Positions 51,501 to 59,851 of a stretch of DNA of 64,000 bases are shown one piece after another (positions within the stretch are counted from its first letter, which is position 1; every line of letters begins with the position of its first letter). The notes below the pieces were generated by a model. That model was given only the letters and a program-made list of their open reading frames with translations. It had not been told where the DNA came from and did no database searches. The translations under genes were made by a program, and so were the position numbers. Source of the DNA: Sutcliffiella horikoshii. Lineage in GTDB: Bacteria > Bacillota > Bacilli > Bacillales > Bacillaceae_I. The stretch spans positions 4,170,666-4,234,665 of the forward strand of contig KV440964.1 in NCBI GenBank assembly GCA_001636495.1, written 5' to 3'.

Positions 51501-52004
51501 CTAACTATCACTAGAGTCAACTTCCAGAAGCGATGGGACGGTTCTAGTGCTTCCTTGATTAATCCGAAACAAAGTAACCTTCCACCGCTTAACTATACCT
51601 GAACCTGTAACAGAAATAGTAATTTGCTTAATAGGACTTAATTTATGACGTTTATGTGAAGCATGAGAACCGTCCCTTTGCTTCCATTTCTTCATCGCTT
51701 GATTTAATGTTACGTCTTGGTAGTTTTCCCAAGTTCGCATATTGAGTTGCCCGATCTTGCTCCATTTATAACCCGGTGCTGGCATAGACGGGGTATCTCC
51801 ATCCATTCCTTCCCTATACCATCTCTCCAGCATGGCATGCCATTCATACAGGTGCATGACGACATCACTGAAATTCTTATCTCTTTCTAACGTTTCAATG
51901 CAAAAGCCTCTTTTTCTACTTGGAACGGATTCAATAATTGCAAGTAATCTATTAAAGTACTTGTCACTATTCATCATTAGAATCTCTTTTTCACTTATAG
52001 TCAC
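51501..52004 (-). pseudogene. ClbS/DfsB-family gene interrupted by a family B element
   Basis: From a GTG at 52004 (GGAGGAGAGG upstream) the frame encodes about 105 residues of a ClbS/DfsB four-helix protein (TISEKEILMMNSDKYFNRLL; ERDKNFSDVVMHLYEWHAML; PAPGYKWSKIGQLNMRTWEN). After AMKKWK the frame passes into the 142-base repeat element and stops beyond it, so the second half of the family is lost. ClbS proteins hydrolyse or bind genotoxins such as colibactin. A 167-residue hybrid could be made but is unlikely to be functional. Confidence 0.7.
51535..51676. mobile_element. 142-base MITE/REP-doublet-like element, family B
   Basis: It begins with GGGACGGTTCTAGTGCTTC and ends with the inverted copy GAAGCATGAGAACCGTCCC (17 of 19 matches). 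It lies in the 3' half of the ClbS/DfsB frame. No transposase is inside, so it would be moved in trans. I see no clear target duplication. Confidence 0.65.
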
Positions 52005-52278
52005 TTTGGTAATCCTCTCCTCCCGATATACTACCTTTGTTCTGCTCAAAGCATATATACCGAGTCCGACTGATGTATTTAATAAGATTACCCTACCAAT
52101 TTAAGCAAACACCTCAACTGATTTCTGTCTAACTAACAGAAACCTATGTCGATAACCGTGACTCATACTAACTATCATTCTCCCTTCCTCAGATTATTAC
52201 AGCGATATCTGCTATAATAATATTACATAATGTTACAATATTACCACAGTTAAACAAAAACAAATAGCGAGGTAACCT

Positions 52279-53559
52279 ATGTCCTTTTTCAAAAATGTCA
52301 TTGACGCTTTTAAAGATAACCGAGAAATAAAACAATCTATCGTACATAAGGATATCAGCGAAAATCCTATTCTATTAGAAAACCTTAAAAGTCTCTTAGA
52401 AAGCAGCAATCCTTCTGTGGACTTCAAGAAAGTAGAAAACCACCTCAAGCTATTTTCCATTGGGCATGCAGGAGAGAAAAGTGTAATGTTTGAGTTGAAG
52501 AACTCCATGGTTCCCATGTTGATTCTGCATGATATTTATCTTGAGTTTGAGGACTATCAAGCACAGATAGATTTTGTACTTGTCACGCCTAAGTTCATTC
52601 TTGTGCTGGAAGTAAAGAAGCTGTTTGGCGATATCTTTATCACGGATAAGGGTGACTTTCAGCGTGTCATCAGGAAGAGTAATAGAGTGGTAAATAAAGA
52701 GGGAATGTATAGCCCTATCAACCAGGTGGAAAGACATGTAATGATATTGGAGAGGTTCCTTAAGGCCAAAGGGATCATCAAGAAGTGTCCTATTCGATAT
52801 GCGGTGACTTTTGCCAACCCGAAGACGATCCTGGAGATTTCTAAAAAGGCTCCCACCTATATTCAGAACTGCGTCATCCGTCATGACCAAATAAGTGCTT
52901 TTCTGAAAGCTGAAATGAAGAAGAGTTCTCCTGTTGAAATGCATGCTTCCCTTGTTTATAAGATTACTAATGCTATCTTGGGAGCTAGCCAATTAAAACC
53001 TTTTAATGAACGGGAATATCTGTTGGAAGACGAACAACTAGGGGCAGCCGCTTTTGTGGCAGCCACTATAGAGAAGGAACTGCCTCCAGTTGCTTCGATG
53101 GAAAACAACGATTTAAAGATGTTGCTTACAGAATACCGCACAAGAAAAGCGAAAGAGTCCGGTGTAAAACCCTATCATATCTTCAACAACCGGACATTGG
53201 ATATCCTCCTTGATAAGGTGCCACAGACTTTAGAACAGCTGCTAGAAGTGGAAGGCATTGGACAGAAAAAAGCGGGGGAGTATGGAGAAGAGATCTTGCA
53301 CATTTTACAAGGAAAGAAAGCGGAAAGTTCTTCAGATGCACCTAAAGACTTTCGTTCTCTTTTAATGGAATACCGCAAAGCCCGTGCACAGGAGCTAAAT
53401 GTAGCGCCATACTATATTTACACCAACAAAACGATGGAAGCCATTCTGGAGCAAAAGCCGAAGTCCATACAGGCATTACTAAAAATTGAAGGTATTGGAC
53501 CAAAGAAGGCGGAAGAGTTTGGTGAAGGAATTGTTTCTATCTTTACGAAGACCCCTTAA
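52279..53559 (+). CDS. NERD-domain protein with two HRDC domains
   Basis: 426 residues. A helical start (about 1-60), then a NERD nuclease domain (HAGEKSVMFELKNS; QAQIDFVLVTPKFILVLEVK, with D and ExK), then two HRDC domains (LLTEYRTRKAKESGVKPYHI ... LEVEGIGQKKAGEYGEEI and LLMEYRKARAQELNVAPYYI ... IEGIGPKKAEEFGEGI). HRDC modules bind DNA ends and branched DNA in RecQ-type helicases; no helicase is attached here. A DNA-structure-guided nuclease is the likely role. AGCGAGGT precedes the ATG. Confidence 0.85.
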   Translation: MSFFKNVIDAFKDNREIKQSIVHKDISENPILLENLKSLLESSNPSVDFKKVENHLKLFSIGHAGEKSVMFELKNSMVPMLILHDIYLEFEDYQAQIDFVLVTPKFILVLEVKKLFGDIFITDKGDFQRVIRKSNRVVNKEGMYSPINQVERHVMILERFLKAKGIIKKCPIRYAVTFANPKTILEISKKAPTYIQNCVIRHDQISAFLKAEMKKSSPVEMHASLVYKITNAILGASQLKPFNEREYLLEDEQLGAAAFVAATIEKELPPVASMENNDLKMLLTEYRTRKAKESGVKPYHIFNNRTLDILLDKVPQTLEQLLEVEGIGQKKAGEYGEEILHILQGKKAESSSDAPKDFRSLLMEYRKARAQELNVAPYYIYTNKTMEAILEQKPKSIQALLKIEGIGPKKAEEFGEGIVSIFTKTP

Positions 53560-53562
53560 ATT

Positions 53563-53586
53563 GCACTGCCTCTGCAGTGCTTTTTT
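53563..53586 (+). terminator. Terminator after the NERD-HRDC gene
   Basis: GCACTGC and GCAGTGC around CTCT, followed by TTTTTT. Confidence 0.9.
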
Positions 53587-53596
53587 AAATAAGAAA

Positions 53597-53621
53597 AACC
53601 CAGCTCGTAACGAACTGGGTT
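53597..53621. terminator. Hairpin between convergent genes
   Basis: AACCCAGCTCG and CGAACTGGGTT (loop TAA) form a stem; it probably ends the minus-strand gene at 53652. Confidence 0.7.
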
Positions 53622-53651
53622 ATTCATTAAGTCTATATCTACTGGGGCAAC

Positions 53652-54251
53652 TCACATAATTTGAAAAGCATCAAAATCTTCAGCAACAACATATGAATCT
53701 CCAAACATAAAAATCTTATATTTGGTACAATCATTATTAGGAAATTCAATGATAGATGTTTTTAACCCGCTATTTGACAATATCTTTTCATATACCTTCA
53801 TTACATTAACCGGTCCAGTGCTAAATAGCCCCTCACCCTGGGTTAATAAACGCCTTATATCTATAGTGTTATAATTGTTATTTAAATATGTTTCAAGAGG
53901 TAATTGACCGTCCACCATGTTAGAGTGACCAACAAACAATTCCCCAATAGTTTGGCTAACATTTTTACAGACTCCTTTAAAGAACAAATCAGCCGAGTTA
54001 TAGTTGTACTCCCATAAAAAGACGTGGTCCTCTAAAACTTCAAATTCTTCAAAGTAGTTCACATTTAATTTATGACCTCTATATTCGCTGCACGTCACTT
54101 GCCATACTTGTAATGGTTCATCATCTTCTTCATAGGTTACTATAATAGTTAGGATTAGCTTTTCATGGTTAATTTGAATTTCATCTAAACTTAGATACAC
54201 ATCACTTTCAAATTCTCCTTCGGATAGAGCCTTAGAAATATTAGATAACAT
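53652..54251 (-). CDS. Hypothetical protein, 199 residues
   Basis: Soluble, mixed alpha/beta (DEIQINHEKLILTIIVTYEE; PLQVWQVTCSEYRGHKLNVN; FVGHSNMVDGQLPLETYLNN; YKIFMFGDSYVVAEDFDAF). GGTGGTG precedes the ATG at 54251. No family is recognised; its look is that of an immunity or accessory protein but there is no toxin beside it. Confidence 0.6.
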   Translation of the reverse strand: MLSNISKALSEGEFESDVYLSLDEIQINHEKLILTIIVTYEEDDEPLQVWQVTCSEYRGHKLNVNYFEEFEVLEDHVFLWEYNYNSADLFFKGVCKNVSQTIGELFVGHSNMVDGQLPLETYLNNNYNTIDIRRLLTQGEGLFSTGPVNVMKVYEKILSNSGLKTSIIEFPNNDCTKYKIFMFGDSYVVAEDFDAFQIM

Positions 54252-54343
54252 GAATGCTTTCACCACCAGAGTCAAAATATCTTACGTCTTTAATAAACTC
54301 AGCCAAATAAAAAATCACTATTTTCTTCACTCGAATAAAGCTA

Positions 54344-54385
54344 TTATTTCTTCATCAGTAGAATGTCTTTTTCACTTGTAGTCAC
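54344..54385 (-). pseudogene. 5' remnant of a clbS-like gene
   Basis: From a GTG inside the end of the DUF2500 gene, 13 codons (TTSEKDILLMKK) match the start of the clbS-like gene at 52004 (TISEKEILMMN), then a stop. This is the reciprocal remnant of a DUF2500-clbS duplication. Confidence 0.6.
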
Positions 54386-54824
54386 CTTGGTACTCCTCTC
54401 CTCCTGATATACTCACCTTGTTCCGCTCAAACCCTAAATACCGAGTCCCTTGAAAGCTTAATACTCCATTGTCATCTTCGGAAAGTAAACCATACTCCTT
54501 ACCTGAAACGTGAAACTCCGAACGGTCACCGCTTTCAAACTCGAACGTCACAAAATATTTTGTATGCGTGCTGGAAGAATGGTGATGATGGGTATCGTTG
54601 TGATGATGCATATTCAACCTTTTGGAAACATCTATCCGTTTTGATGTCACAACAGCTGGCACACTTAACCTCGGTGACTGCTCATTATTCTGCCACTCCC
54701 CAACGCCTTTGAAAACCGAAATTAAAATACTACCGATAACGATCACAAAAATAATGCCAATGAAAATAGGTACGATCTCAAACATAGGATCACCAACAGC
54801 CACCACATTATATGGATCTGCCAT
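54372..54824 (-). CDS. DUF2500-family membrane protein
   Basis: 150 residues with one N-terminal helix (FEIVPIFIGIIFVIVIGSIL) and a beta domain (LSVPAVVTSKRIDVSKR; KYFVTFEFESGDRSEFHVSG; EYGLLSEDDNGVLSFQGTRY) typical of DUF2500. A His-rich loop (NMHHHNDTHHHHSSSTH) could bind metal. GGAGGAG precedes the ATG. Function unknown. A diverged copy of its last 75 bases lies at 52000-52075. Confidence 0.82.
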   Translation of the reverse strand: MADPYNVVAVGDPMFEIVPIFIGIIFVIVIGSILISVFKGVGEWQNNEQSPRLSVPAVVTSKRIDVSKRLNMHHHNDTHHHHSSSTHTKYFVTFEFESGDRSEFHVSGKEYGLLSEDDNGVLSFQGTRYLGFERNKVSISGGEEYQGDYK

Positions 54825-54873
54825 GTAAACACTCCTCCTTTGGTTACATCTTTTATCTTTGAGTTAGGTCTAT

Positions 54874-54894
54874 AGGGACAGGCACCGTGACTCA
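54874..54894. repeat. Half copy of repeat family A
   Basis: AGGGACAGGCACCGTGACTCA is a single arm, directly before a truncated gene fragment. Confidence 0.6.
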
Positions 54895-54903
54895 TTTTTA
54901 TCT

Positions 54904-55158
54904 GTGCATTATGCCGGTAGATTGATTGGTGAGACACCTGCAGAAGAGCAATGGTCATATGAGATTGACCTTGTTGAGAAATTACTTATCTATGTACATA
55001 AACCTGCCTATAACTCTAAGAGCCTCGTTTCTATTACCGAGCAACTACTTAAAGATGTACACGTCTTAAACTGGGGAGCACATCGTAGCCTTTTGCCAGA
55101 AGTTTCTGGAAGGCGATGGACCAAATCTATGAAAGGTATTATGGATGCGTATTACTAA
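54904..55158 (+). pseudogene. C-terminal gene fragment (5' truncated)
   Basis: 84 codons starting at the repeat junction; LVEKLLIYVHKPAYNSKSLV and VLNWGAHRSLLPEVSGRRWT look like the conserved C-terminal end of a longer protein (a pattern I associate with GIY-YIG-type or restriction-linked proteins, not proven). No ribosome site precedes the GTG. Confidence 0.5.
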
Positions 55159-55349
55159 CTTGAATAACTGAAAAAGCCCATTAAAACTTTCGTAACATAG
55201 CATGCGAAAATGGTTGAGGTTTGACGAATGGAAATTGAAGCTTTTGTTATAATGGAGAAATTAAAATTAAATAAACGTTTGTTTAATTTTTGTTATCCTA
55301 AGGAAACTTCATAGGCATTGCTTTTGCACTGCTTTCGCATAAAAGGTGC

Positions 55350-55748
55350 TTATTCAAATTCTTTATATTTCTCCCCACCCTCATTAACCACAGAAAATTC
55401 TCCCTTAATCTCATCTATACCTATTAGAATATAAGAATTTTTTTCTTCTGTTGCCACACTTTCCTCTTCAACAGTTATGGTTGTGCTGTTATTGGATACA
55501 TCTGCTTCTTTAAATTTTATAGTCTGGTTATTGGTACCTGATGAAACAACCACCATTTTCCTACCTTCTGAAATAGTAAAAACTTTGAATCCTCGAAAAT
55601 CTGTGTTGTCATTTTGCAGTTGCTCTACATAGTTTTTTACACTTTCCACTTCATCTAATCTATCTTTCTCTAACACCCACGTATTACTGCCACAGGCACT
55701 AAGTAGAACTGTCATTAAAACAAATATAATTAGGTATATTTTCTTCAC
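55350..55748 (-). CDS. Hypothetical lipoprotein, 132 residues
   Basis: Signal with lipobox (LIIFVLMTVLLSAC), then a small beta domain (FRGFKVFTISEGRKMVVVSS; NSYILIGIDEIKGEFSVVNE). GTG start after AGGGGGA. The family may be a protease-inhibitor-like fold, but I cannot assign it. Confidence 0.7.
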   Translation of the reverse strand: MKKIYLIIFVLMTVLLSACGSNTWVLEKDRLDEVESVKNYVEQLQNDNTDFRGFKVFTISEGRKMVVVSSGTNNQTIKFKEADVSNNSTTITVEEESVATEEKNSYILIGIDEIKGEFSVVNEGGEKYKEFE

Positions 55749-55833
55749 ATTTAATTCCCCCTATTTATAAATCACCCATTTCTTTCTGCCCTTTACATGA
55801 ATAGAGTTTTGATGCTTGTTCTCATCCTTGTTT

Positions 55834-55998
55834 CTATTTCTTGAAAAAACCTATCAACGTAGTGATAACACCTATTGCAAAGATAATTTGCACTACGTTT
55901 GAAACGGATTCTGTACCCCCTGTAGGTATGTTCTGAACAAATATACTAATAATCAATATAGCTATTCCTAATAACATTATTCTGATTGGTTCTTTCAT
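55834..55998 (-). CDS. 54-residue membrane protein
   Basis: Two helices (IRIMLLGIAILIISIFV and VVQIIFAIGVITTLIGFF) joined by QNIPTGGTESVSN. AAAGGTGGG lies 6 bases before the ATG. Unknown function; a typical member of the small membrane-protein series here. Confidence 0.65.
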   Translation of the reverse strand: MKEPIRIMLLGIAILIISIFVQNIPTGGTESVSNVVQIIFAIGVITTLIGFFKK

Positions 55999-56031
55999 AT
56001 TTAACCCACCTTTAATAATTCGTCTATAAAT

Positions 56032-56688
56032 TTAAAGTGTCGCTTCCAATTTCTGAATGACTGAATTGGAAATTACATACACATTACCGTAAATGTCGAT
56101 TTTATCTCCCTTTACACGGATAGCGCAATCTTCATTTGACGCATATATGTCCATATCATAGGATAACGGAGACAACTCGCTTAGTATCTGATCGGTGTTA
56201 TTTTCTAAGTCATAATGAGATAGCACGGAAATATCGTCAAGTCCGACTCCAGAGTAGATAGAGCTTGTTTCCGCTTCAAATCCAAGTTCTTTCGAGCATA
56301 ACCATTTAGCGGACATATTGATTGCACCAGCGCTAGCTCCGATCACAACTGCTTTGCTTTGTTTGATTGGCTCTGATAATTCATATTCCATCAGAAAATC
56401 ATTTTGTTTAAGCGGATTTCCTCCCAATAAGAAAATAACTGAAGCCTTCTGAATCAATGTTTGGGCATCATCCTTCTGTAGCTGATAATTAATTAAATGA
56501 TATTCATCAAATGTAATGCCGGACACGTCAAGCCACGAACATTCCGTAGCGCCAACCTCCTCATAAATATCTGGATTCGAGCTAATCATGACAATCGATT
56601 TTCTATCCGTAATATCCTCCTGTAACACCCTGCCCAAATTCTCAGGAATGAAATTACTGAACCAACCTAAATAATAGTGTGTTTTCAT
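56032..56688 (-). CDS. Peptidase E-like (S51/type 1 GATase fold) protein
   Basis: 218 residues. IFLLGGNPLKQNDFL and VVIGASAGAINMSAKW carry the nucleophilic serine of the S51 family (GxSAGA); a late H in LSHYDLE and E/D in YASNEDCAI complete a likely catalytic set. Such enzymes cleave Asp-Xaa dipeptides or cyanophycin. GGGGGATACTT precedes the ATG. Confidence 0.85.
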   Translation of the reverse strand: MKTHYYLGWFSNFIPENLGRVLQEDITDRKSIVMISSNPDIYEEVGATECSWLDVSGITFDEYHLINYQLQKDDAQTLIQKASVIFLLGGNPLKQNDFLMEYELSEPIKQSKAVVIGASAGAINMSAKWLCSKELGFEAETSSIYSGVGLDDISVLSHYDLENNTDQILSELSPLSYDMDIYASNEDCAIRVKGDKIDIYGNVYVISNSVIQKLEATL

Positions 56689-56704
56689 AAGTATCCCCCG
56701 CTCC

Positions 56705-57088
56705 TTATGCTAAAGAAATAAATAAACATAGTATGAAAATAAAACCCGATAACGGGGTCATAAAAAGCCTTTCTTTTTTACTTTGAGACATTAGGTTTGC
56801 TATCGTATTCAATCCTAGGAAAATTGTAATGATCCAGACTAATATATTTGTAGATAAAAAATCTAAACCATTTAAAACATTAGTATGCTGCAGAAAAACG
56901 AAACCCATAAATAAGAGAATGAAAGCATTTACCGCACTCACAATCCGTAATTTTTTTGGTAATACTTTATAGTATCCCCCCATTGCAAATTCACCAAAAG
57001 GGTAGCCAAGTGAAAGTAACACCTGAAAAACAGCTACAGTCATACAAAAAACCGCGACAGTTATGGACGCTATGTAGACTAAATCCAA
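56705..57088 (-). CDS. Membrane protein, 127 residues
   Basis: Four hydrophobic segments (VYIASITVAVFCMTVAVFQV; VSAVNAFILLFMGFVFLQ; LVWIITIFLGLNTIAN; LSGFIFILCLFISLA). TTG start after GGAGGTAAC. It lies 16 bases upstream of the peptidase gene and probably shares its transcript. Confidence 0.7.
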   Translation of the reverse strand: MDLVYIASITVAVFCMTVAVFQVLLSLGYPFGEFAMGGYYKVLPKKLRIVSAVNAFILLFMGFVFLQHTNVLNGLDFLSTNILVWIITIFLGLNTIANLMSQSKKERLFMTPLSGFIFILCLFISLA

Positions 57089-57126
57089 TTATGTTACCTC
57101 CATTCCGTTCCCAATTCAAGGAATCA

Positions 57127-57360
57127 TTATCTAATTCCTTTTCTTATCAACAAGTAGAGAACCATCCCACCTAAAGTGAAGATAACCGTACCAAAAATAA
57201 ACTTTACAATTGATACACCTATTTCCAGAGTATCTTCCGTTCTATGTTTTATCTCCTTGACTGTCCACCAGTCATCTATAGAAGATTCATATATTGCAAG
57301 GTATAGCCATATTAGATAACAAAAGAAAACCAATAAAAAAAGACCAACTTTTCTATTCAT
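57127..57360 (-). CDS. Small membrane protein, 77 residues
   Basis: Two helices (VGLFLLVFFCYLIWLYLAIY and IVKFIFGTVIFTLGGMVLYL) and a short outer loop rich in acidic residues. Its ATG overlaps the stop of the upstream gene (ATGA), so they are coupled. Confidence 0.65.
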   Translation of the reverse strand: MNRKVGLFLLVFFCYLIWLYLAIYESSIDDWWTVKEIKHRTEDTLEIGVSIVKFIFGTVIFTLGGMVLYLLIRKGIR

Positions 57361-57545
57361 CGCTCTTCCTTTTCAAGTAAAGCGATGATCTTATCCAGTT
57401 TCTTCTCCATCTCATCTGACTTTTTTCTTTTAGCAGAAGCTTGAATATATAAGCTTCGGATTATAAATGCGAAGGAAACAAACATCAATACTGTAATACA
57501 GATAAGTATCAAATATACTATTGAACTAAAATCAAAACCTTGCAT
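57357..57545 (-). CDS. Small membrane protein with coiled-coil tail, 62 residues
   Basis: One helix (SIVYLILICITVLMFVSFAF) and a charged coiled coil (KSDEMEKKLDKIIALLEKEE). The ATG at 57545 follows GAAGGTG; an upstream frame to 57581 adds no credible start. Possibly a regulator tied to the next membrane protein. Confidence 0.65.
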   Translation of the reverse strand: MQGFDFSSIVYLILICITVLMFVSFAFIIRSLYIQASAKRKKSDEMEKKLDKIIALLEKEER

Positions 57546-57630
57546 ACTACAACACCTTCTTTCACGGTACCCAGGCACCACAGTTCACAAAGAAAAATAT
57601 TGCTATTTTACTCAAAGCTAAGAAGCTAGT

Positions 57631-57831
57631 TTAATTTCTGGTTAACTTTTTACTATTCTTTTTGTTTATGAAAAATGAAATTAATGCAACTACAAATAAT
57701 ACTGGTATTGCAATGATTTGTCCTACAAACAGCTTCCAACCTAGTGTATTATAACCTTCAGTTGCGGGAGTTAATACTGCTAGTAAACAAACAATCAAGT
57801 ACGCTAATAATGGTGGAATAATAACCTTCAT
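57631..57831 (-). CDS. Small membrane protein, 66 residues
   Basis: Two helices (IIPPLLAYLIVCLLAVLTPA and GQIIAIPVLFVVALISFFIN) and a basic tail. GGAGGTG precedes the ATG. Confidence 0.65.
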   Translation of the reverse strand: MKVIIPPLLAYLIVCLLAVLTPATEGYNTLGWKLFVGQIIAIPVLFVVALISFFINKKNSKKLTRN

Positions 57832-57932
57832 TTGGCACCTCCTTCGTTTAATGGTAACTATTACTAGATAAATTTCACTTAAGCTCCTGGATTGCTGAAC
57901 AATTAATATTAATCAATTTTATTCCTTTCGAG

Positions 57933-58169
57933 TTAGGTACAGCACGCTACAGCTTTATTCAAACTCTTCTTTTCGATTAATACACTACCATTTTCAGCAA
58001 TGATAAAATTAATCTTTGCCTTTGATAGTCTCTCTATAGCCGAATCAATTGACTCCTCAGACTGCGTTGATTTATCTGCCCATAAAATGTCGAAGGATTT
58101 TGGTTCAGAACTACAACCAGTCATTACTATCGAAAGAATCAAGAAAGTATTTAAGAATTTAAACTTCAT
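57933..58169 (-). CDS. Small lipoprotein, 78 residues
   Basis: Lipobox in FLILSIVMTGC, then one alpha/beta unit (SIDSAIERLSKAKINFIIAE, NGSVLIEKKS) and two late cysteines (VACCT). GAGGAGA precedes the ATG. Confidence 0.65.
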   Translation of the reverse strand: MKFKFLNTFLILSIVMTGCSSEPKSFDILWADKSTQSEESIDSAIERLSKAKINFIIAENGSVLIEKKSLNKAVACCT

Positions 58170-58270
58170 TTTTTATCTCCTCGTATTTAATTTACATAAC
58201 AAACAATTATTTATCTGCCCATAGAAGCTAGAACAATTTCTAGAGAATTTAACAATCCTACTCACCTTTA

Positions 58271-58318
58271 ATAAGGAAGAGCTTTTTTACTGCAATCGCT
58301 CCCAGTTAGTTGAATAAA
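58271..58318. repeat. 3' element copy 1 (GGAGCGA type)
   Basis: GGAAGAGC ... TGCAATCGCTCC, then CAGTTAGTTGAATAAAAT, directly next to the stop codon of the gene ending at 58320. The left arm is diverged. Confidence 0.65.
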
Positions 58319-58319
58319 A

Positions 58320-58559
58320 TTACTGATTACATCCGCATTCAAATTCCTTGAGTTTATATTCTTTGTACAATCTTAATTCTTGAAAATCACTGGTATCTGA
58401 TTCATAAACCTTTACTAGTGGAGCAACATCCATTTTTGCGAACTTGCTTATCTGCTTTTCTAAATCACTAGACATATCTAACGGGTATTCGTTCATATCT
58501 TCAAACAGATTATTATGTTCACAAACATCGTACGTCACTGCAAGATAATATTTTTTCAT
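58320..58559 (-). CDS. Hypothetical protein, 79 residues
   Basis: Soluble, with KKYYLAVTYDVCEHNNLFED at the start and FQELRLYKEYKLKEFECGCN at the end; three cysteines (C12, and CGC near the end) might bind metal. GGAGTG precedes the ATG. Unknown. Confidence 0.6.
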   Translation of the reverse strand: MKKYYLAVTYDVCEHNNLFEDMNEYPLDMSSDLEKQISKFAKMDVAPLVKVYESDTSDFQELRLYKEYKLKEFECGCNQ

Positions 58560-58603
58560 CGTCTCACTCCATATTCACATCATAACTCTATGTGTCTTCT
58601 ACC

Positions 58604-58623
58604 ATTATTGCTCCATTTAGTTG
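58604..58623. repeat. Partial 3' element (right half)
   Basis: ATTGCTCCATTTAGTTGAAT matches the right half of the GGAGCGA-type element and overlaps the stop codon of the next gene. Confidence 0.5.
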
Positions 58624-58853
58624 AATATTGAAGTATATACAACAACAAAAATCACAAATAGAGAAGCACCAATGTTTGCATATCCCTGAAAAGATGTTCG
58701 GTCTTTTTTAAGTTCAATTAACCCCATAACGAAAGATAGGATACCTAATAAAAACAACGAATAAGGTAGTAAATCGAAATTTTTAGTTATTAAAGCAAAG
58801 CCTCCTAATGTGAAAACAAATATCGATAAGATTATTTTTAATACTTTTAGCAA
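58617..58853 (-). CDS. DUF3953-like small membrane protein
   Basis: 78 residues, three helices (IILSIFVFTLGGFALIT; YSLFLLGILSFVMGLIEL; ASLFVIFVVVYTSIF) with KKDRTSFQGY in the loop, as in DUF3953 proteins. TTG start after GGGGGAGAG. Unknown function. Confidence 0.65.
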   Translation of the reverse strand: MLKVLKIILSIFVFTLGGFALITKNFDLLPYSLFLLGILSFVMGLIELKKDRTSFQGYANIGASLFVIFVVVYTSIFN

Positions 58854-58906
58854 ATTTCTCTCCCCCTACAAAATCCTTGCTCAACTCTTCTTCCCAATTC
58901 TTATGT

Positions 58907-58955
58907 AAGGAGCGAGCCCTTATGCTGCAATCGCTCCTAGATTGTTGATTAAAAT
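58907..58955. repeat. 3' element copy 2 (clearest copy)
   Basis: AAGGAGCGAGCCC, then TGCTGCAATCGCTCCTAG and ATTGTTGATTAAAAT. GGAGCGA and TCGCTCC form the stem. It ends 20 bases from the gene stop at 58975. Confidence 0.75.
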
Positions 58956-58974
58956 ATCCAATGAAAATTCAACT

Positions 58975-59424
58975 CTAATAATTTTCAATTGTTGTAACAC
59001 CATACTCTGTAACTAAAATGCGATGAGATAATTCTTCTAGCCAATTTTTTTCATTAAGTTTCATTATTCCGAGCTCATAGTGATATGTACGTCTTCCAAT
59101 ATTGATTTTAATATGCTTTGGGTTTTCTAAGACATTCCGAATGGATTCCTGATACCATTGCTGTACAGGAATTGTATATAATTCAAGAACATCTCCTACT
59201 TCCATATACTTATCTATATAAGTCCAGAAGTCTTTGTTGCCCAATCCCCTTGCTTCATATAAATATGGCAATGTTAAAATTTGTTGAGCTATTTTAATCC
59301 AATAGGGATCCAAATCATAAACAGAGAAACTCAATCCATTTTCAAAAAAACCTCCATTATTCTCTTCCATCTCCTTTGGAATAATAAAGGGCTTTGTTGA
59401 GGCTAAAAACTGAATTTCAGACAA
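58975..59424 (-). CDS. Hypothetical protein, 149 residues
   Basis: Soluble (FLASTKPFIIPKEMEENNGG; VYDLDPYWIKIAQQILTLPY; WTYIDKYMEVGDVLELYTIP; HIKINIGRRTYHYELGIMKL). TTG start after AAGGAAG. I recall similar uncharacterised Bacillus proteins but no function. Confidence 0.65.
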   Translation of the reverse strand: MSEIQFLASTKPFIIPKEMEENNGGFFENGLSFSVYDLDPYWIKIAQQILTLPYLYEARGLGNKDFWTYIDKYMEVGDVLELYTIPVQQWYQESIRNVLENPKHIKINIGRRTYHYELGIMKLNEKNWLEELSHRILVTEYGVTTIENY

Positions 59425-59491
59425 AGTACCACTTCCTTCTTAACAACAATAATTTCCTCATTATTCAAGGCTGTCCTAGGCAATTAATTCT

Positions 59492-59546
59492 TAAGTAGGC
59501 TAGCGTTTCATTGTGCTGCAAACGCTACTAGATAGTTGAATAAGAT
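59492..59546. repeat. 3' element copy 3
   Basis: AAGTAGGCTAGCGTTTC ... GCTGCAAACGCTACTAG, then ATAGTTGAATAAGAT. The stem is TAGCGTTT/AAACGCTA, a compensatory change from GGAGCGA/TCGCTCC, so base pairing is kept. It ends at the stop codon at 59548. Confidence 0.7.
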
Positions 59547-59547
59547 T

Positions 59548-59751
59548 CTAAATAGAAATGCTAATACTTACCGCTGTAATAAAAACTACTCCAGAAATTA
59601 AATAGATGTATCCGAAGGTCTTGTTTTTTAGTTTCAAATTGCTAAATCTAAATAGTAGCAATGCGACACCAAACATTAATAGTGCAATATTCAAATAGAG
59701 GAATGCTATTACTATTGAAGAGATTGATAGAAAAAGTGCAATTATTTTCAA
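59548..59751 (-). CDS. Small membrane protein, 67 residues
   Basis: Three short helices (ALFLSISSIVIAFLYLNIAL; LMFGVALLLFRFSNLKL; YIYLISGVVFITAVSIS). TTG start after AAAGGAGAT. Confidence 0.6.
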   Translation of the reverse strand: MKIIALFLSISSIVIAFLYLNIALLMFGVALLLFRFSNLKLKNKTFGYIYLISGVVFITAVSISISI

Positions 59752-59851
59752 GTTAATATCTCCTTTTGAAATATGACTTTTAATTTGTGAAGCTCATGAT
59801 ACTGCACTAAAGTTTATAAACTTGTTTATAAATCAAGCCCAATTCTAAAAT

